NCBI RefSeq assembly: GCF_000143415.4
Contig: NW_003314315.1
Span: forward strand, 926,400 to 990,399
Direction: 5' to 3'
DNA: 64,000 nt
DNA from: Selaginella moellendorffii
Taxonomy: Eukaryota; Streptophyta; Lycopodiopsida; Selaginellales; Selaginellaceae
A program made the translations under genes and the position numbers. Below the pieces are notes generated by a model. That model was not told where the DNA came from. It made no database searches and saw only the letters and a program-made list of their open reading frames with translations. Shown in pieces: positions 33,171-43,572 of the stretch. Within the stretch, counting starts at the first letter, position 1. Each line of letters starts with the position of its first letter.

Positions 33171-34412
33171 TCACTCCGGGGTGACGTAGGCGGCCGTGAT
33201 GCCGCCATCAACGAGCAAGCTCGCGCCGGTCACAAAGGAGCTCTCGTCCGACGCCAAAAACAATGCGGCTCTAGCGATCTCTGCAGCTTTGCCAAATCTT
33301 CCCATTGGAATGTGAACGAGCCTGCGATTTCTCTTCTCTTCGGTGTCCAAAACCTGGTTAGCCAGCGAGCAATGAGATGATCATAGGAAGAACTCTTCGC
33401 TTACCTTCATCATGAGCTCCGTCTGGATGGGTCCAGGACAAATGGAATTGACACGGACCTTGTCACGGGCGTGGAGCACCGCGAGCTCTCGAGTTAGCGC
33501 CAGTACCGCGCCTTTGCTCGCTGTGTAAGCAATCTGAGCGAGAGATTTCATTAGATAGAAACCATAGAAATTCTTTTACTTTTTCTTAATCTTCCTCTTA
33601 CTTGTGGTGTTGCTGCGCCTAGAAACGCGACAAAGGAGGCTGTGTTGATGACCGAGCCACCACCTGATCTCTGGATCGCGGGGATGCCATATCTACACCC
33701 GTAAATAACTCCCTGTGCACGAAAAAGTAGCAAGGGATAAGGTTGGTTGATTGATGGAATGCGGTGGTGTTGTTATTCGGAGATGGATTGCATACCTTGA
33801 CGTTTATGTCGAGAGTTCTATCAATGACATCGTCTGGTGTGTTGATCGCATCACCATCATTCGCGTCCATGATCCCAGCATTATTGAACAATATGTGGAG
33901 ACCACCAAACGCTCTCTGGACATTTGGAAACCAAAAGAAATCACAGTTAGAAGACGTGCCAGAAATGATCAATCAAAAATCCAGAAAATTTGGCACAAAA
34001 ATCGAAAGAAGGTACCTCGGTCTCGAGCACCATTTTCTCGACGTCGGAAGGAATCGAGACATCACCACCGGCGATGGCGAGGCATTTGCCCCCAAATTCT
34101 CTCACCGCATCCACGGTTTTTGCCGCTCCGGAGACGCTCTTGTCCACCACAGCCACACACGCGCCTTCGTGCGCGAAGAGAAGGGCAGCCTCGCGGCCAA
34201 TGCCACTGGAATCAAGAACACACTTAGAAATTTCCAAGGAAAACAAAATCTCTCGATCGAGCCAAAGGATTCTACCTTCCAGCGCCAGTGATGAGCGCCG
34301 TCTTGCCCGCCAATCGGCCGGGGTAGGATCGAGCATCGGAGCTCAAGAACACGGCCCCGATCTTCGAAGCCCTGCCAAATATTTTGCCGCGACGAAGCGC
34401 CGTGAAGAGCAT
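33171..34412 (-). CDS. short-chain dehydrogenase/reductase (classical SDR)
   Basis: This is a predicted NAD(P)-dependent oxidoreductase. Exons on the minus strand are 34412-34276, 34205-34016, 33915-33796, 33712-33602, 33533-33405 and 33353-33171, giving 289 residues. The Rossmann motif is TGAGSGIG, spanning the first intron. Others are the NNAG motif ([10 protein letters not shown]), the catalytic Ser near NTASF and YTASK (Tyr-x-x-x-Lys), then the PG motif ([12 protein letters not shown]) and VDGG at the end. About 36 N-terminal residues ([20 protein letters not shown]) are basic and lack acidic residues early on, which suggests mitochondrial targeting. The substrate is unknown; tasselseed2/ABA2-like SDR110C proteins and bacterial-type dehydrogenases are close relatives. 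It is divergent from the SHL gene. Confidence 0.92.
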
Positions 34413-35035
34413 TGCAGCGATCGATCAAAATCCACCGCGCGCTATCATCCCGATGGAGGGAAGAATCATCTTCTCTTCTTACCTCTCACAGCGCCATCGC
34501 CATAGCTTCAATCGATCGAAAACCCCATTTTCCAGGCAAACTTTTTTTTCTACTTGCCAACGTGGCACCCAGTTTAAATTCTTTTACCCCTTTCCAGTAG
34601 AAACACTTTTCCGTTTAACCCTTTTACCGGTGCTTTCGACACAACCTTGTGCGTGTGTGGAAAACCTATAATCGTTCCTTCTTCCACTGTAGCGCGCGCG
34701 CGAGCGAGCGAGTGAGAGAGAGAGAAAGAGCGCTAGGGCAGGGCGGGCGAGGGCGAAAGGAAGAAAGATTAGAGCGCACAGATTACTTCTCGGCTTGGAT
34801 CGATCTTGGAGCAGCTGGAATGGCGCGGCATCCTCTGCGCCTCCTGGTGATGAGCTATAGCGGCTGGATTCGACTTCATATCCACGCATTTTAGAGGTAG
34901 CCGGGAGAAGAGGAAGAAGAAGAAGTAGAACAAGAAAGCACAGCGCTTCTGTGCTGCATAGCTAGGGTCATTTTGACGGAGGTATAAGCGAGGTTTTGGG
35001 ACAAGGAAGGAAACAAGGAAAGGGCCGCGCATTTC

Positions 35036-36106
35036 ATGGCCAAGTCCAAGGTTGCAAGGAAGGTTGTGGAATCCTACACGATCAGGGGCACTCACAAGGT
35101 TGTCAAAGGTAAAGTAGTCAGTGATTGATTGATCGACTGCACAAAAAATCTCTTTTTGCTTCGCTCGGCTCAAAGTTTTTTGCTTTGCTTCTTCGCAGCT
35201 GGGGACACAGTTTTCATGCGTGCTCCCGATCCGGAGAAGCCTTCTTACGTAGCCAAGATCGAGAGAATCGAAGCTGATGCCAGGAACAACATCAAAGTTA
35301 ATGTCCGCTGGTACTATCGGCCCGAGGAGTCCATGGGAGGGAGGCGCCAATTCCATGGAGCTAAAGAGCTGTTTTTGTCCGATCACTTCGACATCCAGAG
35401 CGCTGATACGATCGAAGGGAAGTGTACAGTTCACAGCTTCAAGAGCTACACCAAGTTGGAGAGCGTGGGAAGCGATGATTTCTTCTACCGATTCGAGTAC
35501 AAGGCGGCCACAGGCGGCTTTACTCCCGATCGTGTTCCAGTGTAAGTGCTCTCTCTCTCTCTCTGTCTCTCTGGCGTCTCGTTGACTAGTTGTGTTCTTA
35601 TCAAGCTTCTCTTCTTCTCTTGGTCTCGTTGTGTTCTTATCGAACTTCTCCTGGTCTCGTTGTGTTCGAACTTCTCTTTCCTCTCTTGGTCTCGTTGTGA
35701 TCGAACTTCTCTTTCTTCTCTTGTGTTCTTACCAAGCGCTTTATTACGTGAAGGTATTGCAAATGTGAGATGCCATACAATCCGGACGATTTGATGGTTC
35801 AGTGCGAGTCCTGCAAGGATTGGTAAGTCCTCTTCATCCAAACGAGCAAAGTTTTGATGCAAAATACCTCCTTTGCGTCTCCAGGTTCCATCCGACCTGC
35901 ATGAGTCTATCTCCTGACCAAGTCAAGAAGTTGGAAACGTTCCATTGCCCGGAGTGCTCTTCTTCTCCGCCCGACGAGAAGAAAACAAAGAAATCTTCTC
36001 CTCCACACGAGGCCAAGGTAGAAACACACTCCCCCTGTGCTCTCGTCTATATGACCGCTTTATTTTTTCTCTTTTCCAGAGCGAACCAAAGCGCCGGAAG
36101 AAATGA
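35036..36106 (+). CDS. SHL: BAH-PHD chromatin reader, SHL/EBS type
   Basis: SHL and EBS proteins bind methylated histone H3 tails and repress flowering-type genes in Arabidopsis. Exons are 35036-35108, 35199-35541, 35754-35822, 35885-36017 and 36080-36106, giving 214 residues (SHL 228, EBS 234). The BAH domain covers about residues 20-138 ([57 protein letters not shown]). The PHD finger follows from about 139 with the C4HC3 ligands ([36 protein letters not shown]). The basic tail is SEPKRRKK. The choice between SHL and EBS orthology is uncertain. Splicing across the V-Y and W-F junctions is confirmed by reading frame. The long 5'-UTR contains a GA-rich stretch. Confidence 0.93.
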
Positions 36107-36550
36107 AAGGCTCGCTCGGCGATTACTACTTCACACAACGGAGTGATTTTGTCGGCTGATTAAGAGGGTTAGTCCTTGTTTTTGGCTTGTAAGATAGCTA
36201 GTCCTTAGGAGTTAGTGCGCAACACTCCGATGATAACCCTCTCTCTCTGTCTCTGTCCATCCCCTCTCATCTCTCTCTGGAGTCGGCCTATATCTGTACC
36301 TATTTATCCCAAAGACTGTGAATAGCTTACAGAATTATATGTTAGCAAAGCGACGAAGCCCTGGAGAAAACGAAACTTGTGAGAAAATTTCGATAAATTA
36401 GCTCATTTTACCTGTGTTTCACTCATCGTCTCAAGTTACTCGCTCCAAGTGAAGCGAAGTGGAGCTGGAGATCGGAAAAAACGAAACTTGTGAGAAAACT
36501 TCGATAAAAGAAGCTGATTTTACCTGTGTTCTCTCCACGCCTCTCACATC

Positions 36551-38660
36551 TCATCGTCTCAAGTTCTCCCAAGGAGGTGCCGGGACGCCGCTGAGGCACA
36601 GCTTCTCACACTCGTCTCTCCTGGCCACCACGCTCTCCCAGGCTGCCTCCCAGGCACTCCCGGCGCTGGAAACGCTTAGCTCGAGCATCCACTGCCGCAC
36701 TCTTTCATCGTCGTGAGGGGAGAGCTCGCCGTGGATCAAGCTGTGGAGACCAAACATGACGCGCAGCGCGTTGCCATCCCCCGATGCAAACCTGTGCATG
36801 GCCTCGAAGACGAGCACTGGCTCCGGCATCTCTGGAAGCTCGTCCCGGCCATGGCTTTTCCACCTTGCGTAGTACGTAGCGTAGCCCCGGAAATACGCAC
36901 ACCGCAGCCGCATTGTCTCCTCCCCGCTCAGCTCCATCTTTCTCATCTCCCTCTCCAGCTCCGAGACGAGCTCCACCAGCTTAAAGTTGGCGCCGCCACC
37001 CTCCTCGGATCGATCCTCGGCCTGATATCTCGCGGCGATTCCATCCAGCGGTGGCCTCGACTGGAGCAAGCATCTCTCGCAGTGGAGGCCAATCGAGAGG
37101 CAAGAACCCAGGCGCAGCGAGCAGTTGTAGTAGGACTTGAGCAGCTCCTCGCCAGCCTCCAAGTCGCGCGAGGCAAGGACGAGGATGATGCCGCCGCGAT
37201 GGCACCAGTAGACGTTCGGTGTGCACGAGTGATTGATACAGAACGGCAGCGTGCAGTCGGCATGGTTGTGCGCTACCTCCTCGATCAAGGAGATTTGGAG
37301 CTCTTCAGTCACTTTGATCCGTGAGTTTGGCCTGAAAGCGTCGATGCGAGCAACTTCCTCCCCCATTGCGACCATTCTCGATCGAGTCCGTGATGATCCG
37401 GCGCAGGCTCTTACGAGCATTGTGATCTTGTCACCCCACTCTCGAGTAAGATGAAGGTTGTCCCAGCTGGGATTGCTAACGAGAAGAAGCTCCCCTCTTT
37501 TCGCGTCTCTGGTGACGAACAGGCCAATGCCATCGGAATCTACTCGGCTTGGAGCCAGTTCTAGCGGACCGACGAAGTCTGCCATGGAATGGTCACCTTC
37601 CTGTCCAAGCAAGCGTGGAAGATCGAAAGCGCCGTTCTCGCTCTGCTCTTTTCTGATGAGGGACTCTTGATACGCTTTCGTGATCTCTGCCGAGTCGGGG
37701 GAGAGCTCCATAGCCTGTTTGAGAACGTCGAACACAATTGAGTAGTGATGGAGGCCCGTCAAAGCTTGTGCTTTGGTGAGCCAGCTCGCTGCATGGAAGC
37801 TTTCGCAGCAAGCCAGTGCCGCATCGGCGTCAGCGAAAGCTCTGTCATAGTGTTTTAACAGCAGCCACGCTTCAGCTCGGCTAGACAAAGCCTGGAAGAA
37901 CACAAAGAAAAAGAGGTGTTGTCAAAAGAAAGAATTGCAAGGAAAGAACTTACCAGTGCGGATCCCTGGCCTTGAGCCGCCTGACAGAAACTGGATTAGA
38001 CACCTCTGGCAACTTCAAGAAATTCCAAACTCACACCCCAATGCTGTTGCTGTAGAGCTCGATCGCTGCTCGAAAGTTTTTTCGCTCCACCTCTTTGTCT
38101 CCCAGCTCTCGCAGCCATGCAGCGTCTCGGGAAGCCCTCAGTTCTGGAAAATACGCCACCACCTCAACCAAGGAAGGGCTCCGGACTTGCATCATCGAGA
38201 TCATCCGAGAGCTTGGGTCTTTGATCACAACCTCGGCTCCCCTGGGAAAAACTCTCGTCACGTCTTCCTCAGGAAGTAGAGCGAACGGAACCATCACGCA
38301 CGAAGCCATCCCTCGCTCGTCCTCGAGAGCAAACACGGCCGTGTTCCGGTGTATCGGCCTCCCACTAAAAATCCACGAGAATTTCTTGCTGCTGTCACCG
38401 CCTTCCACGCACCTGATCGAATCGATGATGCGGCCACGGACTAATTTCTCCTGGAATCCAGAGTCTGAATCCTTGCCGATCTCTCCAACGCTGCTGCCGC
38501 GCGGCATTCCTGCTGGCCCCTTTCCCAGCTCGGCGATTTGCGGCAGCCCCATCAGCTCCATGGTAGCATCAGTCACCCGATAGCTCGCGGCGCTCGCGAG
38601 GCGCCACATACCTGACAGGCAATGCCGCGCATTCTCCCGGAGCGCAAGCAAAAGCTCCAT
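36551..38660 (-). CDS. TPR-SET domain protein (SMYD-like methyltransferase)
   Basis: Exons on the minus strand are 38660-38037, 37980-37954 and 37891-36551, giving 663 residues. The central part (about 180-280) has TPR-like helices (WLRELGDKEVERKNFRAAIE, ALSSRAEAWLLLKHYDRAFA). The SET domain follows, with the entry motif GIGLFVTRDAKRGELLL near 345, the cofactor/catalytic motif CINHSCTPN at about 436-444 and GEELLKSYYN. A post-SET CERC is also present, but the full zinc-binding Cys set is not evident, and there is no MYND finger. This is the plant TPR-SET arrangement. Substrate could be histone or non-histone; nothing here decides. A 27-base exon is forced by frame. It is convergent with SHL, and divergent from the Dof-like gene (168 bp between start codons). 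Confidence 0.88.
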
Positions 38661-38762
38661 AGACAATAAACCCTAAGTACCAAAAAACCCTAATTTTGAA
38701 AATGCGCGCGTCTTTGGTTGACTATCTTTGACCTCCACCCTTTTTGCATTTGTCGGTGGAGC

Positions 38763-38776
38763 ATGCATATAAAAGC
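38763..38776 (+). promoter_or_regulatory. TATA box of the Dof-like gene, with RY-like CATGCAT
   Basis: GCATGCATATAAAAGC lies about 60 bases before the ATG at 38829. TATAAAA at 38768-38774 would place transcription start roughly 30 bases upstream of the ATG, giving a very short leader. CATGCAT is the core of RY elements bound by B3 factors, but it could be coincidental. Confidence 0.5.
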
Positions 38777-38828
38777 AAGGCCGCATTCTTTCTTTTTTAG
38801 GGCTCCCATAGTTTCTCTCTGACTCGAA

Positions 38829-39347
38829 ATGGCTTCGTTCGCAGATCCCCACAGAGATTTCTTTCACTCAATCTTCAAAGCGTCTTGTAACAAGGCAACA
38901 GTCGCAAGAGCAGAGCCAGATTTGAGTCTTACGCTTGGGAGGAGGAGTTCTTCAAATGTTTTTATTGTGCATGGTAAAGATGAAAAAGATTGGTTGAGAC
39001 TTGGGGTTCCAAACGCTACTACTTCATCATTTTCGACATCAAATTTTGAATCAGAAAAGGTAGAAAAATCGTCGAACACAAAATCTTCTTTTCGTGAGAA
39101 GAGAACAAAGATTTCTTGCGACAAGAGCAGTGATGAAGTTCCCATGGCATGTATTTTTTGTGGTGGTAGTGCTAGATTTGACTACTACAACAATAAGAAC
39201 ATCAATCAGCCAAGATTTCGGTGCCTGAAGTGCAAGAAGAAGTTCACTCCAGGCGCAAGTTTGAGGGGAGCACAGCGCAAGAAACTTGCAGAGCTCCACA
39301 GGATGACTCAACAAGTTTGTAAATTCAACACATACACCAAAGAATAA
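38829..39347 (+). CDS. small Dof-like zinc-finger protein with EAR motif, atypical
   Basis: This intronless gene encodes 172 residues. Near residue 32 is DLSLTLG, an LxLxL-type EAR repression motif. Near 113-140 is a C-x2-C...C-x2-C zinc-finger candidate, CIFCGGSARFDYYNN then NINQPRFRCLKCKKKF. The YYNN-x-N-x-x-QPR-x-x-C-x-x-C order matches the Dof DNA-binding domain. It departs from it: 20 rather than 21 residues separate the Cys pairs, the usual Cys before YYNN is Asp, the conserved Trp (RYWT) is Phe (KKFT), and the Gly-rich end is replaced by GASLRGAQRKK. It may be a divergent Dof factor acting as a repressor, or a related fold with altered binding. The remainder is Ser/Lys-rich and disordered. 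A TATA box is close upstream. Confidence 0.75.
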   Translation: MASFADPHRDFFHSIFKASCNKATVARAEPDLSLTLGRRSSSNVFIVHGKDEKDWLRLGVPNATTSSFSTSNFESEKVEKSSNTKSSFREKRTKISCDKSSDEVPMACIFCGGSARFDYYNNKNINQPRFRCLKCKKKFTPGASLRGAQRKKLAELHRMTQQVCKFNTYTKE

Positions 39348-39480
39348 TTTTGTTACCAAAAATCCTTTTTCTTTTCATGTTCTTGTGGAAGCAGTGATTT
39401 GTAAATACAGAACTATCACCCAAAGAACAATTTGTCACAAAAGCTCTTTTTTTCTTCTTGTCTTTGATGCTTGGATCAAC

Positions 39481-41622
39481 TCAAGCTCCTCTTCCACCAG
39501 TGACATTATCCATGAGCACATAAGCTGCAGCATCTTGATCATTCAGCTCAACCAGGCGCTCGAACGCAAGCTTCCCGACCACCAAGTTCTTCCACTTGCA
39601 GCACGCCCCTAAAACACTCCTCCACGCCACGGACTCTTTGTAGTAACTGGCAGCCTCCACTGGCATCGACTCCGCCATGGCTACCGCAGCGTCCATCTTA
39701 TTCGCACGGGCAAGCGCATCCACCATGACGCTGTAGTGGTCGACCCCGGGAGCTATCCCGTGCTTGGAACTCATCCCCTCGAGGTACTCTCGGGCCTCCT
39801 CCACAAGGCCAGCGTGACTGCAAGCCGTGAGGAGGCACACGAAAGTTGTAGCATCGGCTTTCACCACAGCTTCGCGTTGCATCCTCTCGAAGAGCGAGAT
39901 GACGAGCTTGCTGTTTCCCTGCCGAGCGTATCCGGCCATGAGCGAGTTCCAGGCGACCAGCTCTCTGGAAGCCACCGCTAGCGAGTCGAACAGCCGCTGG
40001 GAGTGGACGATGCTACCGCTCTTCGCAAAGACGTCGATCAAAGAGTTGGCTAGAACAGCATCCACGGCCTCGAGTCCATACAGCCGGCATGCTAGTGCGT
40101 AGATCGATTTGCCAGAGTCCAAGTTTGCGCAGCTTCCACAGGCCTTGAGAGCAGTAGCAAGAGTCTGGACGTCTAGCCTTGTGATACCTTGGATCTGGAT
40201 CATTGCTGCAAAGACTTCCAGTCCCTTGTCACCATTGCCACTCTCCACATATCCCAGCATGAGTGAGGTCCACGAGAAGACGTCCGGCGCAGCCATGCGG
40301 TCGAAGACTCGTTGCGCATCCGGCATGCTCCCACACTTTGCGTACATGACGATGAGCGCGTTTCCCATGAGGCAGGAGCTTTGAACATTTGTGACAGCTT
40401 GAGCTTCTGAGTGAAGTGACATGCCTCGACTCAAGTATCCCAGAAGCTGATCCGGGTTTCCTTGCTCGTTATCTTTCTCTGCTAGACCCGTCACCGCCTT
40501 GAATGCCGCAACGACTGCAAGCTCGTCCGGTTGACATCGACGAGCCTGCGACTGCATGCACTGAAACAAACTCAGTGCCTTCTCTTCGTGTCCACTGTCA
40601 ACATAGCCAAGCATCAGAGAAGTCCACGAGACGACATCACAGTAAAGCATACCTTGGAAAATCTTCTCCGCATCGTCAATGCTTCCACATCTGATGTAGC
40701 AATTCACGAGAGTGCTGGCCACGAAGATGTCCGAAAGGAAACCACTCTTGGCAGCTTGAGAGTGAAGAGCCACGCACTTGCCAAGCGACAAAACCTTGTT
40801 GTCCGAAAGGCTCGAGCAGGCCTTCAACGCAGCAACAAAGGACAGCCCATCCGGTTCTACTTGTGCTCCAACCATCCTCTCAAACAAGTCGAGGCAAAGA
40901 TCCGGCTCCCCGTTCTCGACGTAGCCCAGCATCATCGCATTCCAAGCCGCTAAGTCACGCAGCTCCATTCTTTCAAACACCCTGCGAGCGTCCACAGTGC
41001 TCCCACACCTCGCATACATGCTGATCAGCGAGCAAGCTACGTGTTTTTGCCTGTCGAAACCATACCTCCCAGCGTGAGAATGGACACAAGCTCCTCTCTC
41101 CAAAGCCGCCACCTTGACGAGCTTTCCATGATCAAAGCTTTTGCCCTCTTCCCTCACAGCCAAGCCCGAGCAAGCCTTGACAGCAGCCACGAAAGTCCGA
41201 GCGTCAGGAGCTACTCGTGAGTCCTCCATCCGCGCCAAGAGATTTAAAGCCATGGCATTCTCCCCGTTCTCCACACACCCCGCCATCAAAACCGTCCAGG
41301 AAACTGTGGTGTGATGCGCCATTCTCTCGAAAGCTCGCCTCGCTTCCACCAAGCTCCCACATTTCCCATACATGTCCACCACTGTATTCGCCACCGCGAC
41401 GTTTGCATCGTCTCCTCTCTCGCTGATCCCCGCGTGGAGCACTCTCCCCCTTCTCAAATCCCTGTCCCTGCCGCAGGCCTTGAGCGCCGCAATAAGACCC
41501 GCTATGTCGCTTGGCGATGATCTCTCCCTCGTGATTTCCCCACAATCCAGTGTAGGCCCGAGCGCCGGCTTCCTGGTGATGGATCGAGGCCGCAAGATCC
41601 TGAGAGCCAGGCACCCGAGCAT
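39481..41622 (-). CDS. pentatricopeptide repeat protein, PLS class with E-type end
   Basis: This is a predicted organellar RNA-binding protein. The gene is a single exon of 713 residues. Repeats of about 31-36 residues run from residue ~45 to near the end, with typical MYGKCGS..ARRAFERM, VSWTVLMAGCVENGE and ALKACGS motifs (P, L and S units). The C-terminal region (AWRSVLGACCKWKNLVVGKL, then YVLMDNV) is an E1-like motif. No DYW deaminase domain follows. Several units carry an extra insert of the form EEGKSFDHGKLVKVAALERG before the LHS segment, shared with the PPR at 53.1-55.5 kb. The N-terminus is basic and Arg-rich (MLGCLALRILRPRSITRK), consistent with organelle import. Telo-box palindromes lie just upstream of the start. 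Confidence 0.95.
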   Translation of the reverse strand: MLGCLALRILRPRSITRKPALGPTLDCGEITRERSSPSDIAGLIAALKACGRDRDLRRGRVLHAGISERGDDANVAVANTVVDMYGKCGSLVEARRAFERMAHHTTVSWTVLMAGCVENGENAMALNLLARMEDSRVAPDARTFVAAVKACSGLAVREEGKSFDHGKLVKVAALERGACVHSHAGRYGFDRQKHVACSLISMYARCGSTVDARRVFERMELRDLAAWNAMMLGYVENGEPDLCLDLFERMVGAQVEPDGLSFVAALKACSSLSDNKVLSLGKCVALHSQAAKSGFLSDIFVASTLVNCYIRCGSIDDAEKIFQGMLYCDVVSWTSLMLGYVDSGHEEKALSLFQCMQSQARRCQPDELAVVAAFKAVTGLAEKDNEQGNPDQLLGYLSRGMSLHSEAQAVTNVQSSCLMGNALIVMYAKCGSMPDAQRVFDRMAAPDVFSWTSLMLGYVESGNGDKGLEVFAAMIQIQGITRLDVQTLATALKACGSCANLDSGKSIYALACRLYGLEAVDAVLANSLIDVFAKSGSIVHSQRLFDSLAVASRELVAWNSLMAGYARQGNSKLVISLFERMQREAVVKADATTFVCLLTACSHAGLVEEAREYLEGMSSKHGIAPGVDHYSVMVDALARANKMDAAVAMAESMPVEAASYYKESVAWRSVLGACCKWKNLVVGKLAFERLVELNDQDAAAYVLMDNVTGGRGA

Positions 41623-41682
41623 TCCACATCGATCATCGCCCCAATCTATTTTCCCTCAAAACCCTAGATCGTTTTAGGGCTC

Positions 41683-41770
41683 TTGCAAGAAACCCTAATT
41701 CCTGAATTAGGGTTTCTTCCAAGAACCCTAATTCCTGAATTAGGGTTTCTTCCAAGAACCCTAATTCCTG
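41683..41770. repeat. tandem palindromic telo-box repeats, period 33-34 bp
   Basis: About two and a half copies of AAGAACCCTAATTCCTGAAT followed by TAGGGTTTCTTCC. Each unit contains AACCCTAA and its reverse complement, so it can fold on itself. The array lies 60-150 bp upstream of the PPR start codon at 41622. Confidence 0.9.
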
Positions 41771-42329
41771 TCCAATATTTCAACCACCCCCTGTGGCCCC
41801 GGCCATCCCTGCTGCCACAAGAAACTTGCCTTGATAGATACATTGCATACTGTTCTAATTTCCACTCAACCACCCTCTGTGGACGTTTGAGGCATCTACA
41901 AAGTTGAAAAGGCTTACACCAAACCCTGCTACTGCTGTTGCTAATGCTGCTCTCCAAATTGCACCTAGTCCTGTGGGAGGAGGTGAAATTGTCACATGGC
42001 GCCAAATACCTCCTCTTGTCACGTGGTGCCAAATTCTTGTCACGTGGCAGCAGGAAGAGGAAGCAGCAGTTCTAGATGATGTTGCCATTGCCTGGATTGA
42101 TCGATCATGCAGCGCGTGATGAAGCTAGAGAGCAACAGGTTGTAGCTCCTCTTTGCTGGCCCTCAAAATGCTTGATAGAGGTCTTTAACGTAAATTATAC
42201 TGATGAATTCAACCTCTAAAAAAGGTAAGGATCTACTTCCTTATGTAGATGGCATGGATGATTTCATTCAGGTCCTGGTCACCTTGAAGTGGATTTGGAT
42301 GTAGTGATTGCATTTCAGCAAGTATTACT
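41771..42329. other. intergenic stretch, no supported gene
   Basis: Short frames exist on both strands near 41855-42119 without family similarity. TTGTCACGTGG occurs twice (42017, 42035); CACGTG is a G-box core. Confidence 0.4.
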
Positions 42330-43130
42330 ATTCAACTGCATTCTTACGAGCTCACCAAGCTTCCAACCTGAACCAAAACGCTTCTTGTGCCCTTAGCTTC
42401 ACCATTCTCGCAGATACCCCAGCTCTGAGAATCTTCGCCAACCTGTATCTATACGTTTGTAAATACGTGCCCTGGGAACAACTGCACCTAGAATCTAGTA
42501 AGCAGTGAAAGTGGAAAGCACTTAATCCTTAATTGCCGTGTTTCCACAGCCAACCATGATCATATTCTTTTCTTGGCCTAATGCCACGTGTTAGGGCTGA
42601 ACGTCTGGCATATTTCTTTTAGTCCAATGGGAGACTGACACGTCTCTCATGAGAAGTTTCCCCCATTATATCATTTACGCTAGGTAGAAGCTTCAAATGC
42701 TTGATAGAGGTCTTTAGCTGCATTCTTACAAGCTCACCAATCTTCCAACCTGTGCCCTTAGCTTCATTCTCGCAAATACCCAGCTCTGAGAATCCAACCA
42801 GCTTGATACCAACTTGTATCTATACGTTGTATATACTGCCCTAGTATCTAGTAAGCAGTGAAAGTGGAAAGGACTTAATCCTTAATAAGAGCTCAAGGAT
42901 GCCGTGTTTCCACAGCCAACCATGAGCTAAATTGGGCAAACACTCATCATCCCTCAAGAAAACACTTTCAAGAAGGTGGTTTAACCCAATGGAATATTTC
43001 GGTGGATTTCCTTTTCTTGCCCTAATGCCACGTGTCAGGGCTGAACGTCTGGCATATTCGTTTTTAATCCAATGGGAGGCTGACACGCATGAGATTATAT
43101 CATTTACGCTAGGTAGAAGCTTCAATTTTC
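42330..43130. repeat. tandem duplication, unit about 385-400 bp
   Basis: Copies at about 42330-42695 and 42716-43130 share ordered blocks. These include CTGCATTCTTAC-AGCTCACC, GTGCCCTTAGCTTC, CCAGCTCTGAGAATC, TAGTAAGCAGTGAAAGTGGAAAG, GTGTTTCCACAGCCAACCATGA, GCCACGTGT-AGGGCTGAACG and TATATCATTTACGCTAGG. The second copy has an insertion of about 85 bp near 42925-43010. No gene is supported; the minus-strand 114-codon frame at 42841-43185 shows no family. Confidence 0.85.
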
Positions 43131-43572
43131 CTGTGGAGATAAGCACTGAAGTGGCTGAAATGTCTGGTTTGTAAAAACAATGCACGAGGATTGCCTATTT
43201 CCCGGATAGAATTAAATCGGGGCCCAACGACCGCGGGCAATAATACTGGTGCGAGAAAATATTCGTCAACACCGGCGGCCACGATTTGGCCACCTGGGTT
43301 TTTTGGAGGTAAGCCACGTAAGCGGGTCAGGGGCTTGCTAATTTGGGACGTAATTGGCGGTGCAATGGAATTTAAGAGAATGCCCCGCGCCAGAACACCT
43401 TGTCATCTCCTGCATTCGTCGGCGGTGTTGGATAATTGGATCGATTGGATCGATCGCTTTTTCCCGCGAGGTAAGCGATCGAGAGATCGTAGATTTCGCG
43501 CTCACGCATTTCTCGCATTTCCAGGCTGAGTTCTAGAGCTCCGGCGGGAGCAGGAGGGAGAGGAAGATAAGC

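Noticed and set aside
42841-43185. 114-codon minus-strand frame in the tandem duplication
   Set aside because: The corresponding frame is not maintained in the other copy, so it is unlikely to be coding.
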